Notes under the pieces: generated by a model
Told to the model about the DNA's origin: nothing
The model's input: only the letters and a program-made list of their open reading frames with translations
Databases searched by the model: none
From: Antedon mediterranea
Taxonomy: Eukaryota; Echinodermata; Crinoidea; Comatulida; Antedonidae
Assembly: GCF_964355755.1 (NCBI RefSeq)
Contig: NC_092675.1
Span: 25,894,412-25,958,411 of the forward strand
Direction of reading: 5' to 3'
Length of the DNA stretch: 64,000 bases
Shown: piece after piece, positions 12,109-23,341 of the stretch
How positions within the stretch are numbered: the stretch's first letter is position 1
Layout of the letters: each line of letters begins with the position of its first letter
Program-made: the position numbers and the translations under genes

Positions 12109-14307
12109 TTATTTACTGCAGCTAGATCTGTCGTAGTACCGGTACCCTTCAAATAAGCTTCCTTGTGCAAAACACTTTGCCGCCATACGGTCACATTCGC
12201 AAATTTCCATTGCACATTCTTTATTTACTTTATACCAACTATACGAGTTAGCTGGGCCTACAAAAGTAAAAAAAAGGCATTCATTATTATTATTAACTTA
12301 CGTATTAATAGCCTAAAACCTTGTCTAACCAGGGAGTTGCAAATTATTATTTTATTTATTTTACAATTCCTTGATCAAACTTTATGTGACAAAACAATTT
12401 GATGTGCCTATGGACATAATGATGTCATATTACTACCATATTTGGGCATATCACTACCATATTTTCTGGGCAGAGTCATTAGTATGCAGTAAGAATGTAA
12501 ATGCACTTGGGACCACCACCGTCACCAATAAGCATAGTTAAAGTAGTTTTGGTAGTTACCTCTCAGTTTTTTTTGCCTCCAAATTTTTGTAGAAACAAAA
12601 TTTTCCTTCATAAAAATGACTTTTGCTGTTGATGTTTCTAAAATGTTGTTCGGTAGGTTGGAGCTAATTGTACCAGTTGTCGAGTTGGTTAATGTGTTTA
12701 GTTAAAAGTTGAATTTCTGATTAATTAAAATTGTTTCGATTTGTTTTTTTGATTAAATGTTGTTGTTGATTAATATGTATCAAGTATATCGATTTGATTA
12801 ATACGTTACATACAGCAAGATATATCAGCATTTGCGGTTCCACATTCTGAGTATTTAAGGCGGTACCATGCGACGTAGGTGAACGATGAGGACGGGCATT
12901 TCTTTGTGTTCACTGCCTTCAAATAACACAAATCATGCTGTTGACAACATCTGTATGCAAACGAAAGGAATAAAAATGAAACATGAATATATACATCGCA
13001 GTCGATTACCGTACGGCGTCATGCCAAACAACAAGAAATTGCGGGACTGTTCCAAAAAGGACGGTAACAGGCTCATCCATATTATCACACAATAAGTGTG
13101 TCGTACACGCGAAACTAAGTCATATGTGACTGTTTTTGTCGTTATGCGCGATACCATGCGATATCTTGTAGGCCTATACGTCGTGTTCGTAACTGTCGAG
13201 TATACGCTCAAAAGCGAATGTAAGCATTATATTCAATGTGCGAAAGTTAAGATATGTTAAACTCGTTCTCTATAGGAATTAAATAACATATGAGTCGGTT
13301 TTCTGCATTGTTTATTTACATTATCGGATGTACTGTACCTCTCGGAGTTAACGGCACGGAGGTATAAGATAATTAACTAATCACAGTCACCAAATGCACG
13401 TCGGATATAGGCCCTAATTCTGATATGATTCAAATCAGCTTAAATCCGTTCTACACGATTAACTCTAATGCGTACGTGTGAACACACTGACAATACAACG
13501 TGTCATAGTGTATATACTCATTCCTGGTGTTAGTTACGCCAGTTGCTCCAATTCGTGAAAATGGTTTACCTACCCGTCAATGTGATCAACTGGCTTTCCT
13601 TCACCACCAAATCCACAGTAGCATCCATACCCAACGAATTCAAGAGGATCAATCCCCGTTGTACATTGGATCATAGTGCCGAATTGGCTTAGTTCACGCC
13701 GTGCGCGATGTGGCGCATTGATAACAGCACCTACAGGAAATAAAAGAGGCTTTTAAATACATTATTTACAGCATGTATTACAGAACATAATTCTGTTATT
13801 TAAACTGGATAAAATAGACCATTGTTGCTAGCTGAATTAGTTAAAACGTGTCTGATTGGGCGGGATATTGGTTGGAAATCAGTTTTTAATTGACTCAGTG
13901 TGCGATTAACTTGATTTGTTTTTGTTTATGTTGAGGGGACCCTTAGGATGAGGGCTATCCCCGGTACCATACAAAATGATTCCGTTTGTTGTTTCGTTTT
14001 TATTTTCTTTTGTTCATGATAATGTCGAAATATATCAAATCAAAATCAGTGATCAGATCCTATAGATTCTGATGGGCGACCATTGCCATTTCGATTAGCC
14101 TATAGTTAAACTACACAATCTCCTTAGAGCCTAATGATTATCGATAAGCGTCACACTCATCAGGCTGAATTTGCCATACTAATTAAATTATAATCAGCAG
14201 TGAAAAAAACTTTCGAACATGTAGACCTAGCAATAAAAGAAGTTCAACCAACCTGAATTTACATTTGACAATACAACTATGCTTAGTATTGCTGCTACAA
14301 TCCTCAT
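12109..14307 (-). CDS. Secretory phospholipase A2, gene B
   Basis: Exons on the minus strand: 14307-14253, 13730-13574, 12950-12814 and 12257-12109. Total 498 nt, 165 residues plus stop, phases 1, 2, 1. Exon 1 is a signal peptide starting [13 protein letters not shown]. Exon 2 has a basic prosequence (APHRARR), then the calcium loop YGCYCGFGG. Exon 3 begins CCQQHDLCY with the His-Asp pair. Exon 4 has ICECD with the catalytic Asp and ends close after the last cysteine. All active-site residues are present, so it should be a working calcium-dependent secreted PLA2. The junction of exons 3 and 4 would create two adjacent cysteines (SCC), which is unusual. A slightly different splice choice could remove one, so that junction is the least certain part. 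Confidence 0.88.
12405..12470. repeat. Truncated copy of the TTTGATAGTGTAGAC TIR family
   Basis: TATGGACATAATGATGTCAT followed by ACTACCATATTTGGGCATATCAC matches the interior of the complete copies at 16058-16158 and 20761-20885. The terminal inverted repeats are missing. Confidence 0.6.
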
Positions 14308-15428
14308 GTTGTCACTAACGTCTGCTCAGACTGCGTACCGGCCAATGTTCGTTGGTTAATTGTATCGTGATGAAAAACTAGCTGTAGAGACCTAATACAT
14401 ATTTGTACCTTTACCTATACGATAGTGTTATCTTCTAACTTCATATCTATGACGATAAAAGCCAATGCCCTATTACGAAATTAGAGCTAGAAATACGTAC
14501 TTTAGAATGAGGTTAAATACCTAAACTCATTATTATTATCAACAAGTAAAATAAACTTAATAATTTCTCAAACCCGAGAATGCATTAGGTCTACAGCTGT
14601 ACATCACAGGTTTAATCTAAAGTAAAACTTTTCACTATACATACCGTGTGACTGCAGGTGATAACGCAACTCTAAGTAGTATTATCAAGAAGACAGGCCA
14701 GCTAAGTCGTAAGACTACCTCTGTGACGTAACGATCGTACTATCTTTATACACATGAGTTCAATTTCATGTGACTTATTGTTCTCTAATTGTTTCCGACT
14801 TATGAATGTGTAATATGTTTATATAATAGTATTACCTCCGCCACATAAGATTGCTATCCACCAATTATTATTTTGAGATACATAATTTATTTATGTTTTG
14901 GAGCCTAACTGGAAGTCTCTTTTTCATTGGCATCGTTTTCAAAAAACGTTTTAGTTTGTATGAAAAGTGTTGAGGATTTTTGTATTCAAATACTATGGCA
15001 ATGATTGCTATCTGCCTAATTTTTAACAGCCAAAATGAAAAACGGGGTTTTCCGTCAACGGTTATTTTTATTTCAATATGACATAAAAACAGAAAAATAG
15101 ACAATACAGCAACTAGAATCATATTGAGGATCCATACTAGAAGAATAACATATTCTTTTCACGTATAAAACCCTTTTCAAACTAAAATAATATAATTAAC
15201 AAAGTAAACGAACATACCGTCGGACTCGGTCTACAAGACGGTCGAGCATTTTGGGGTCTTGGGTACAACAAAAAATAAGTAAACGATATAAAATGATAAT
15301 AACATTTATTACTTAAAAAATGCATGCATTTGTATTTTTTTTTTTCGAACGCCAGCATTTCCTACCAAACTCGCGGAAGAAAATACATTTTCCGAGAGGC
15401 TTGTTAAAGTTATGAAACAGTCTTCAGT
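14308..15428. other. Intergenic between PLA2 genes B and C, with a duplication relic
   Basis: No exon is called here. The stretch 14816-15025 is similar to intron 2 of gene C (16318-16510), which suggests it derives from a duplicated PLA2 unit whose exons are gone. The region directly upstream of 14307 should hold the gene B promoter; I see no clear TATA element. Confidence 0.5.
14816..15025. repeat. Diverged duplicate of PLA2 gene C intron sequence
   Basis: Shares with 16318-16510, in the same order: TGTTTATATAAT, TATTACCTC, AAGATT.CTATCCA, a GATAC..AATTT.TTT block, GTTTTAATTTGTATG-type sequence, GTGTTGAGGA and GGCTATCTGC/TTGCTATCTGC with CCTAAT. Diverged but collinear over about 200 bp. 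Confidence 0.65.
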
Positions 15429-17160
15429 TTAGCATTGTGACTTGTCGTGTCTAACATGACTTGGGTTATAAGAATTGGAAGCACTAGCAAAACACAATGC
15501 CAGTTGACGATCACATTTGCATATCGCTATTGCGCAGTCTCTGTAAAGCCATTCGTACCATGATGAATAAGCAGACGCAGAGGCTGAAAGACAGACGTAA
15601 AATGAACGTAAACACACAAATAAAATAATAATTAAAATAATTATTTTGGCTAACCAATGCCAAATTAAATATCTAAACCTTCCGTTTAATAACTTATTTT
15701 AAAAAAATTATTGAAAGGGCTATTCGGTCACTAGGTTAATGTTTTACTGATTAATGCGAAAAAAACAGAATGTTACTAATTGATTCAAGTTTTCTTTTAT
15801 TAGATTTGGAATTATTTCAATCCAGAGAAGCATTAACGAAATAGTCTTTACTTAGGCATTGGCTCTTACCACATTCAACTTCTGGAGTCACAGACTGACA
15901 GTTCCGTGTGTTGTAGCGGTAGTTGGTAGCATACGGCATTAAGCGATAACAAGGACCTCCCTCGCTTGAATCGGTTTTTTCGTAACATCGATCGTGACGC
16001 TTACAACATCTGAGAAAATTATTGTATTAGTATTTTATCAATGTAAAAGTGTGCGTATTAAGCTGTGTCACACTATCAAACTTTATGGACATGATGATGT
16101 CATACTACTACCATATTTGGCATCACACTTTTTTTGTCAAACTAGTTTGATAGTGTACAAACAAAAGTGTAAAATATAATTTGAGATCAACCTACACTTT
16201 ACCCATAAATAAAATCGCATCTTCCTGAAGATTCTTTAAATCGAAAATTATTTTATAGCACAATAATAAAATAGGCAGATTAAAATCAAGATGGCATTTA
16301 AACAAGTAGGCTTTACATATGTTTATATAATATTATTACCTCTTCAACACAAGATTTCTATCCATAAATTATGATTTTTAGATACTGAATTTCTTTCGTT
16401 TTCAGACGTTTTAATTTGTATGAGGATTGATAGGCCTAAGTGTTGAGGAATTATTTTAATGTCAAATAGATGGGCGATGATGGCTATCTGCTGCCTAATG
16501 GCATTTAAATTAGTAGGCCTTACATATAGGCTTACCTGTCTGTATTATCAATTGGATCACCGGAGCCTCCAAACCCACAATAACATCCATAGCCATTGTA
16601 TTCATAAAATGCACTGCGACCAGTTGTACACATAATCATATCGGACATCTGACCTAGAGAACGGCGATGCCGATTACCTTTTTTTGAAGAAAAAATTATA
16701 AAAACGATAAAAATTAAATTTATTAACATTTTATTAGGATTAATGTATTACAAATTGTCTTTAATAAGTTAAACAGAAAACAAACAAAAATTAAATAAGG
16801 GACGTGATAGTGTCTCTTTTTAATTGTTATTGAGTCTGACGGTTTTTGTAACTAAGGCTTTAATTCCCTTTAAAAAAAAATAAAACCCAATGATAACGGT
16901 AAAAATACATGTATTCTATATCCGTCCGTATACTGACACTGTATCACAGTGGATAGCTTCTAAATACAAAATATTTATAGTTAATTATAATTAATATCAT
17001 AATGAAAATGCAGAGCGTCTTTATTACCTGAAATATTTTGAGCAATCTATCACTTGTAATTTTGATGGTATTATACATGATTTAATTATAATTGTTTACC
17101 TGGAAGTGCTGAGCATGTGGATAGACACACGAAAACCAATACAAGGAATGACGAGAACAT
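15429..17160 (-). CDS. Secretory phospholipase A2, gene C
   Basis: Exons on the minus strand: 17160-17100, 16677-16536, 16009-15870 and 15583-15429. Total 498 nt, 165 residues plus stop, phases 1, 2, 1. Exon 1 is a signal peptide (MFSSFLVLVFVCLSTCSA). Exon 2 has a short basic prosequence GNRHRR and the calcium loop YGCYCGFGG. Exon 3 begins CCKRHDRCY with the catalytic His-Asp pair. Exon 4 has ICKCD with the second catalytic Asp and ends at a terminal Cys. Length and cysteine pattern fit a group I-type secreted PLA2. Same length and layout as gene B, so the two are probably tandem duplicates. Confidence 0.9.
16058..16158. mobile_element. TIR element of the TTTGATAGTGTAGAC family, copy 1
   Basis: ACACTATCAAACT at the left is the inverse of AGTTTGATAGTGT at the right. 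The interior has GATGATGTCATACTACTACC. It lies just upstream of exon 3 of gene C, in its second intron. No coding potential. Confidence 0.8.
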
Positions 17161-17934
17161 TTTGAATACAAATAATTCCTGTACCTGTTGAACGAAAATT
17201 AACTAATGGGTAAACTAGGACTAGAAGCCATAAGATGAACACTTATGACTGAATATGTATGCTAAAGTTATGAGATGTATGTACATTTTTGTGAAATTTT
17301 GTGAGGTTTTTGCGCGTTTACTTTTCATCAAGGATTTCTCCATAGAGATATTATAGTGAATATTATATAATGACATTATAGTTTACTATAATACCTTGAT
17401 TATGATTATGATTTCACACAAGGAGGGGTAATTGTCGAAGATGTTGAGATAACAAATCGTATGTTTAAATAAGGGAAGTGATCTAGTCTCTCTCTCTCTC
17501 TCTGAATTTATTAGTTTTACTTTTTTTGTAACTTAAGTAGCTTTCGATAGTGTTGCATAGTCATTTCCCTATACAACTTTCCATATTGGAGATGTACTGA
17601 CAAGATAAGGGGGTTATATAATGTATTGCAAGTATATGTACAGGAAATACGTTTTTACTTTGAAGAGGATACCATTGGCCTTAGATATTGGATTTGGATT
17701 TTCGTATATAACAATACCTAAGAAAGGAAAGTACTGTGATATGGGCGTTGCTGTCAGCAGCCATGATACCGTGTGATATGTTTTTTGTTGCTAGACATGA
17801 TACCGTACCGGTAGAACAGGCTGTAAACTAGGACTTTCTTAGACCAATAGGTGAACTATAGGACTATCTTGGGCCTATATGAATAATAATTTAGTTCTAA
17901 CGGATATTACCGGGATTTGCCTACTATGCTCACT

Positions 17935-18090
17935 CAATTCAATTCAATTCAATTCACATTTATTTACTCATCGTTTATAAATACAGTTTCATAGCATAAA
18001 TGATGGCAAGGATCCTGCATAGAGAAGTTTACACTTCTGTTTTCGCACTCGCATGTCATATGGGGACCTCCCATAACATGCAACGATATC
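17935..18090. repeat. Retroposon-like tail with CAATT microsatellite
   Basis: CAATT repeats lead into CACATTTATTTACTCATCG and CATATGGGGACCTCCC. The microsatellite joined to a short conserved tail is typical of LINE 3' ends. A similar CAATT plus TTTTATTT motif starts at 20348. Confidence 0.4.
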
Positions 18091-18479
18091 ACCGACATTA
18101 CTTTTACTTCTTAATATTATATAAGTGCTAATACGCCTACGCAATATGCAATGTTTGTGGCCTAGGCCTATATAAATGTTGGTAAATGTGGTTAAAACAA
18201 GATTTTAAATGTACAATTTTATATATAACAATATCCGTTTTCGGCTTACCTGCTGAAGAATTCTGTTTAATAGGTCAGTGCCGAGGTGTGTTCTAGTTGT
18301 TGTTTAGGCACTATCCTATTCAAATATAGGCCTAATAAAATATGCCTAGTGTAAATATAACTACCAAAGATAATTTGTCGGCTACTTTCACATCTTCTTC
18401 TGAATTAGCACGTGTTTACATTGTAAATATGACACCTATAATTACGAATTTTAGTAAAATCCACGTGTGAATGTGTGGA

Positions 18480-18531
18480 TGATATCGAGTATCGATAAAT
18501 CGATTGATATCGAGTATCGATAAATCGATCG
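18480..18531. repeat. Two-copy 26-bp tandem repeat
   Basis: GATATCGAGTATCGATAAAT plus CGATT occurs twice back to back. The unit is itself rich in ATCGAT palindromes. Confidence 0.85.
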
Positions 18532-18974
18532 GTTTGCTTGTTAATAATAATGAAACAACATAAACAATATTTACCCTTACCTGATTTGTGTTAAAGAAAT
18601 TGAAACTCAAATGTCCTTATGCAACTGATGCACAAATTTGGTGGCTGGATATTGTTAACGAACTCTCACCAAACTATAGGCCTATTATATAATGAAAAAG
18701 TATTGAATCATATTACACAAGCAGCATTGCATTTCGATATCACGTTATACTAATAGCCAATCAGATATCAGGAGTCAAGAAAGTTGAACCTATAGACAGT
18801 TTCGTTTGTCTAACAATATCTTGTAACAATTATTCCGATTTTATGAAGTAACGATTCAGTAATTTTCCAAATAGATTGAAATCAAATTAATAGGAAATAG
18901 AAAATATTAAAATTAAATATATCTTATATACATTTTAGTTCTTACAGGTAAATATTACAAGAAAAGGATCAAAC

Positions 18975-21900
18975 ATGCGTCTTAGTGTTGTGCTGTGTAT
19001 TGTCATGGTCGCTGGTGAGTGGGAATATTTAAAGATAAATTGTCCTCCTAACATTTTTTGATGTGTCATTTTAATGTCACGTAATAGTTATTCACTGTGA
19101 CTGAATCGAGAAAAAATTTATTTACTTGAAAAATGTAATTTAAAGCAAAAAATACTAAAATTGTCTGTCAGACAACGGTTTTGGTAAAATAAGTGAAATA
19201 ATTTTTGGGTTTTTTTTGTACAGAAAGTAAATAACTTTATTAAACTACAAAATGGCATATTTCAAGTTGGATTTTATTAATCTTCATTTGTCATGTTTTG
19301 GGGGACAATACATCTTTAAAATCAAGGTTTCAGGTTCAGAGTATTGAAGCAAATGAATACGAATAACATATACATTTAGGGCCATGTTAGAAGAAGTTGT
19401 TTATCAAATAATTTAAATTCTATTTCCGATATCGATATGGATAAATATTTTAGTATTGGGTTTATACCAACGGCTACAGTACTCATTAAAATAAAAATAA
19501 TGTATTCATCATCATAGGACTATAATTATAAGGACATTTTATTAAAATCATATTAAAATCTTTCATTTTCGTAAGTGCAAAAGGAAACGCGGATACTTTT
19601 GTTACAGCAAATTTGTAGACAAATCGAAACAAACTTGGGAATAGTTTTTAATGACGTAATAATACAAAGTTCTCAAGTGAGATGGCTCGCATTAAATGGC
19701 ATTGGTATGACGTTGGGATGACGTAAAATTGCTGGTCATTTTTGGATATAACACCTTGCCCTTATAATTGGTCATAACAGGGAAGGGTTAATTTAACTCT
19801 TCCCTGGTCATAATGATAATGTCATGCTAATGTGACGTAGTATATCCTGTCACATTGATTCTATCACATTCACATTCTCCTATCACATGACATGACATTT
19901 TCAAATTATGTATAAAAAAAACGTTTTCTTATCTCAAATCAGATTTTAACTGTACTGTATTGATTAGTGGCTGGTAGCGAGTGATGTAGAATATGCACGA
20001 GATAGGCCTATGGGAATATTAATTATGTAATTAAAGGACAGGATCTAAATATATAGGAACTACGTTTGTTGAAACGATCAAAGTATATTGATCGAAACGT
20101 CGAGAAACTCAACAGTTCTTTTCAGAACTAATACACGTGGTGTACCGCAAACTTTATATCAACATTTGATTTCGCCATGCGAACCTTGAAACAATATATT
20201 GAATATTTAATATAGTATATTGAAACGTATTAACATTTGAAATGAACTAGCATGTTCACAATATATAGGAACTACGTTTGTTGAAACGTATTAAAATTGG
20301 ACATGATATACAGTTTAGTCTTTTCCGTGTCGTTATAATTTGTTGTATTCAATTCAATTCAATTTCTTTTTATTTTGGAAAAATTGTATCCATATCAACA
20401 AACGTACAAACAGAAAAAGAAAATTCGCAAACTCTAAGCTTATATACGATATATATTAACGTTTATGAAAGAAATTAGGAAAAAAAAATGTTTTATAATA
20501 GCAAATATTATAGGCCTAGGCCTATGCAACCACAAACAATATCTTAACTGCATATTTGTTATTTTAGCATGTTATGGCGGTACAATTCAGCGACATAAAA
20601 GGGATCTGATACAATTTGCAACAATCCTCAGATGTGCAACAGACAGAGAAAATTTAATGGATGTCTTATTCGAATTCAATGGCTATGGATGCTACTGTGG
20701 CAAAGGAGGCAAGGGCGAGCCTGTCGACGGCCTAGATCAGTAAGGATTTGTGTCCTTTCTAAAGCTCTGTCTAAAACAAAAAGTTATTTATATGGACACG
20801 ATGACATCATATTATCACTACCGTATTTGGGCACATCACACTTTTTCCTTTGTCAAACTAGTTTGATAGTGTAGACGGAGCTTAAGAGAGTGGGTGTTTT
20901 ATATGAGGAGAGAAGACTTGAGTATTGCTGCATTTTTCACTACCATATTTGGGCATATCACACCTCGTTTTTTGTCAACTAGTTTGATAGTGTAGACAGC
21001 GGTTAAGATAGTGGGCGTTTTATTTGAGGAGAGAAGTGTTGCTGCATTTCTAAAAAAAGAATTTATAGTTTCCTGTTTATTTTTACCTTTTCTGTTGAAT
21101 TCGATGTCGAGGTTGATTATTTATTAATAATTATGTATCAGTTATTATTTGTCTCTTGTTCGATTTATCTATATATGACCTATGACCTATGACCTATGAT
21201 ATTTTACACCATTTTTTAATACTGTATTAATGATCTGAGCCTAAGGTTAAGCCATACAGTATACCAATACATTTCTAACCTGAACTTGGAGCTAAAATGT
21301 TCTTCTTAATCTCTGTAGATGTTGTAAAGTCCATGACGATTGTTACGAGAACCTCCGTAATGCAAACACGTGCAAGAACAATTTTAATCTTTATGCCGCT
21401 TCCTATCAATACACAAAAGAAAACTGTGATACCGCAGAACCGACTATAACATGCAGTAAGTGTTTTATATCCGAAGCATTCAACAGAGCTAAATTAAAGA
21501 TGTATTGTCCCCCTGAAAAAATAATTCTTAAAAAACAATTGTTGAATATTCCATTTTAATGTAACGTAATAGTTATCCACTTTGACCAAAAATTGGGTCT
21601 AAAAAAGTGTATTTACCTGAAAAAAATGTAGTTTAAAGCAAAAAATGGTCAAATTGGCTGCCAGCCAATGGATTTTTGGTTGAATTTAACCATTTATTTT
21701 TTCATTTTACAAGTGAAAACATTTTTTTTTTTCATTTTTTTTCTACGGAAGTGATTAACTTTATATTAACTACAAAATAAGGTATTCAAAGTCTGATTTA
21801 ATTAATCTTCATTTTTCATGGGGGGACAATACATCTTTAAACACTATGCTTTATATATGTATATCTATAAGCCAGTTTTCCACTAGGGTATTTTATTCGT

Positions 21901-22414
21901 GTGTACCGAGGGCACAATATTATGTCTATATTTTTGAATGCGAAGAACTGTCCAACCAATCGGAGCAAAGAAATGTCTTCAGCCGATTTTATTCGCGCAA
22001 ATCGAAAGCGCCAGCTTATACGCATGCGTATTCATATTTCCATCTTCTAAATCCCACTCTACGCATGCGTCTATACTAGAAGAAAACGAGCTTAATTCAT
22101 TTTTAGTTTTAAATGCAGTAGAAAATGCCGCGAACTTTTGTTGTTCTCATCACGTCAACGGAAAAGTTCATGACTTATGTTTAGAGAAATGTTTAAAATC
22201 ATCACATAACGATAACCATGTATTAAAAGTGTACTAATAATTATGCTATTTTTTAGAACCTGCATCAGAATATGATTCCTCCTGGTTAGTACTCTTTTTA
22301 CGAAGTGATGAATGTGTTGCTGGTCTCTGCCAATGTGATGTTGAAGCTGCAAAATGTTTCGCACAGCAGGAATTGAACGAAAACTACAAAAACCACCCCA
22401 AAAATACCTGCTAA
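18975..22414 (+). CDS. Secretory phospholipase A2, gene D
   Basis: Exons: 18975-19014, 20568-20739, 21319-21455 and 22257-22414. Total 507 nt, 168 residues plus stop, phases 1, 2, 1, as in genes A-C. Exon 1 gives a short signal peptide (MRLSVVLCIVMVA). Exon 2 has a prosequence ending QRHKR and a calcium loop YGCYCGKGG with Lys in place of Phe. Exon 3 begins CCKVHDDCY, with the His-Asp pair. Exon 4 has LCQCD with the catalytic Asp. All catalytic residues are intact. This is the only member on the plus strand, so the cluster includes an inversion. Its introns 1 and 3 each carry a copy of the same TIR element, and intron 2 carries another family. An AATAAA lies about 160 bp after the stop. Confidence 0.9.
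19029..19319. mobile_element. TIR element, TTAAAGATGTATTGTCC family, copy 1
   Basis: Left end TTAAAGATAAATTGTCCTCC; right end GGGGACAATACATCTTTAA, its near-perfect inverse. Interior similar to 21494-21840. It lies in intron 1 of PLA2 gene D. No ORF. Confidence 0.8.
20075..20193 (+). repeat. Interspersed repeat, GATCAAAG/CGTCGAGAAA family, copy 2
   Basis: Carries GATCAAAGTATATTGATCG, AAACGTCGAGAAACTC, CAGAACTAATACACGTGG and TATCAACATTTGATTTCGCC. Best match is 43835-43958. The 28-bp block just before it (ATATAGGAACTACGTTTGTT) recurs at 20260-20279. Confidence 0.75.
20345..20425. repeat. Retroposon-like tail, TTTTATTT..GGAAAAATT type
   Basis: CAATTCAATTTCTTTTTATT, GGAAAAATT, CATATCAACAAA and ACAAACAGAAAAAGAAAA occur here and again, in the same order, at 35390-35475. 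Confidence 0.6.
20761..20885. mobile_element. TIR element of the TTTGATAGTGTAGAC family, copy 2
   Basis: Ends AAGCTCTGTCTA and TAGACGGAGCTT are inverted. The interior has GGACACGATGACATCATA and AACTAGTTTGATAGTGT. Intron 2 of PLA2 gene D, directly after exon 2. A truncated copy follows at 20938-21007. Confidence 0.8.
20938..21007. repeat. Truncated copy of the TTTGATAGTGTAGAC family
   Basis: CACTACCATATTTGGGCATA and AACTAGTTTGATAGTGTAGA match the right half of the neighbouring complete copy. Confidence 0.7.
21494..21840. mobile_element. TIR element, TTAAAGATGTATTGTCC family, copy 2 (best copy)
   Basis: Starts TTAAAGATGTATTGTCCCCC and ends GGGGGACAATACATCTTTAA. The 20-bp terminal inverted repeats are essentially perfect. 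About 347 bp with no ORF, in intron 3 of PLA2 gene D. Decayed ends of the same type occur at about 27447-27465 and 63183-63201. Confidence 0.88.
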
Positions 22415-23341
22415 TCATGGATTGCCGACTGCGAGCATATTTTAAGTAATTTTAGAGCGAAGGAAAAATATAAAATTATAATTTTAGTTTTAAACAGACT
22501 TACAAATATAAAACTATGTTTAAACATTACAATACTAGGATGGATATGTAATAGATAGGCATACCGTATTTATGTAATAAATAAATAAATGGGTAGAAGA
22601 AAAATCAGAAATGACAGTCTTTTTCATTGAAGAGAATAAAATAATTGAAACTAAGTGCATGAGAATAAAATGCACTCTATAATATAGTTGAAATACTGTA
22701 AAGTGGTCAATTTGATGGTCCGTCAATAAGAATATTGTAGCTGTTTTATCGTCATAATAATCAATTATAATCATAATCGATTATTGGCATTTATGGTAAC
22801 AATAGAAATTATAACGATTTATACATTTATAATATAATAACATATAATATCAGTGGTGGATCCAGGATAGTCATGAGTCGCATGGTCATTGGAAATGAAG
22901 TGGTATGGCATGAACCTGGTGGGCCATATACACTGCCCCCCGCCACACTCTTTCATGGATGCGACACTGAGATAGTCTTTCGTTGTCGTTTAGGCTAAAA
23001 CATAGACTTATTTTCTCGATTTCCATTTCATTGTTTAGTACTGGACTAAACAACTCCTGGCGTACCGTTCATTTGTGATATAACTGGCCAATACAAAAAT
23101 CGGCTTTTAATCCGATCAGACTGTTCAAAGACACCTTCAAAAGTTTACGTTTAAAAATTAATCAGCAAAGGCATTGTAACTACTAAGTCCTTTGATCACA
23201 AGCATGCAATTAGGCATTAGTTAATCAATATATCCCAGTTAAAGTTCTACGACCGGCGCGGTATAAACAATAACTTCTGAGTTAGTCTATCCTTTTAATT
23301 ATAGCCACACTTTCAATCGTGGTTTTGAAGATATGTACAGT
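22415..23341. other. Intergenic, nothing called
   Basis: Region between PLA2 gene D and the small charged-protein gene. It should hold the 3' UTR of gene D (AATAAA motifs near 22577) and the promoter of the next gene. No exon or repeat that I can support. Confidence 0.5.

Larger units (their letters stand above)
17161..18974. other. Divergent intergenic region between PLA2 genes C and D
   Basis: Gene C is read leftward and gene D rightward from this stretch, so it should contain both promoters. It has a TC microsatellite (about 17487-17504), a CAATT microsatellite start of a retroposon-like tail (17935-18090) and a 26-bp tandem repeat (about 18480-18531). No confident promoter motif. Confidence 0.5.

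Noticed and set aside
12886..13211. Plus- and minus-strand frames of 69 and 92 codons
   Set aside because: They overlap exon 3 of PLA2 gene B in other frames; the exon itself is read with proper splice sites and the CCxxHD motif.
21837..22237. Cluster of short frames of 62 to 99 codons
   Set aside because: Intron 3 of PLA2 gene D; no domain and mutually overlapping on both strands.
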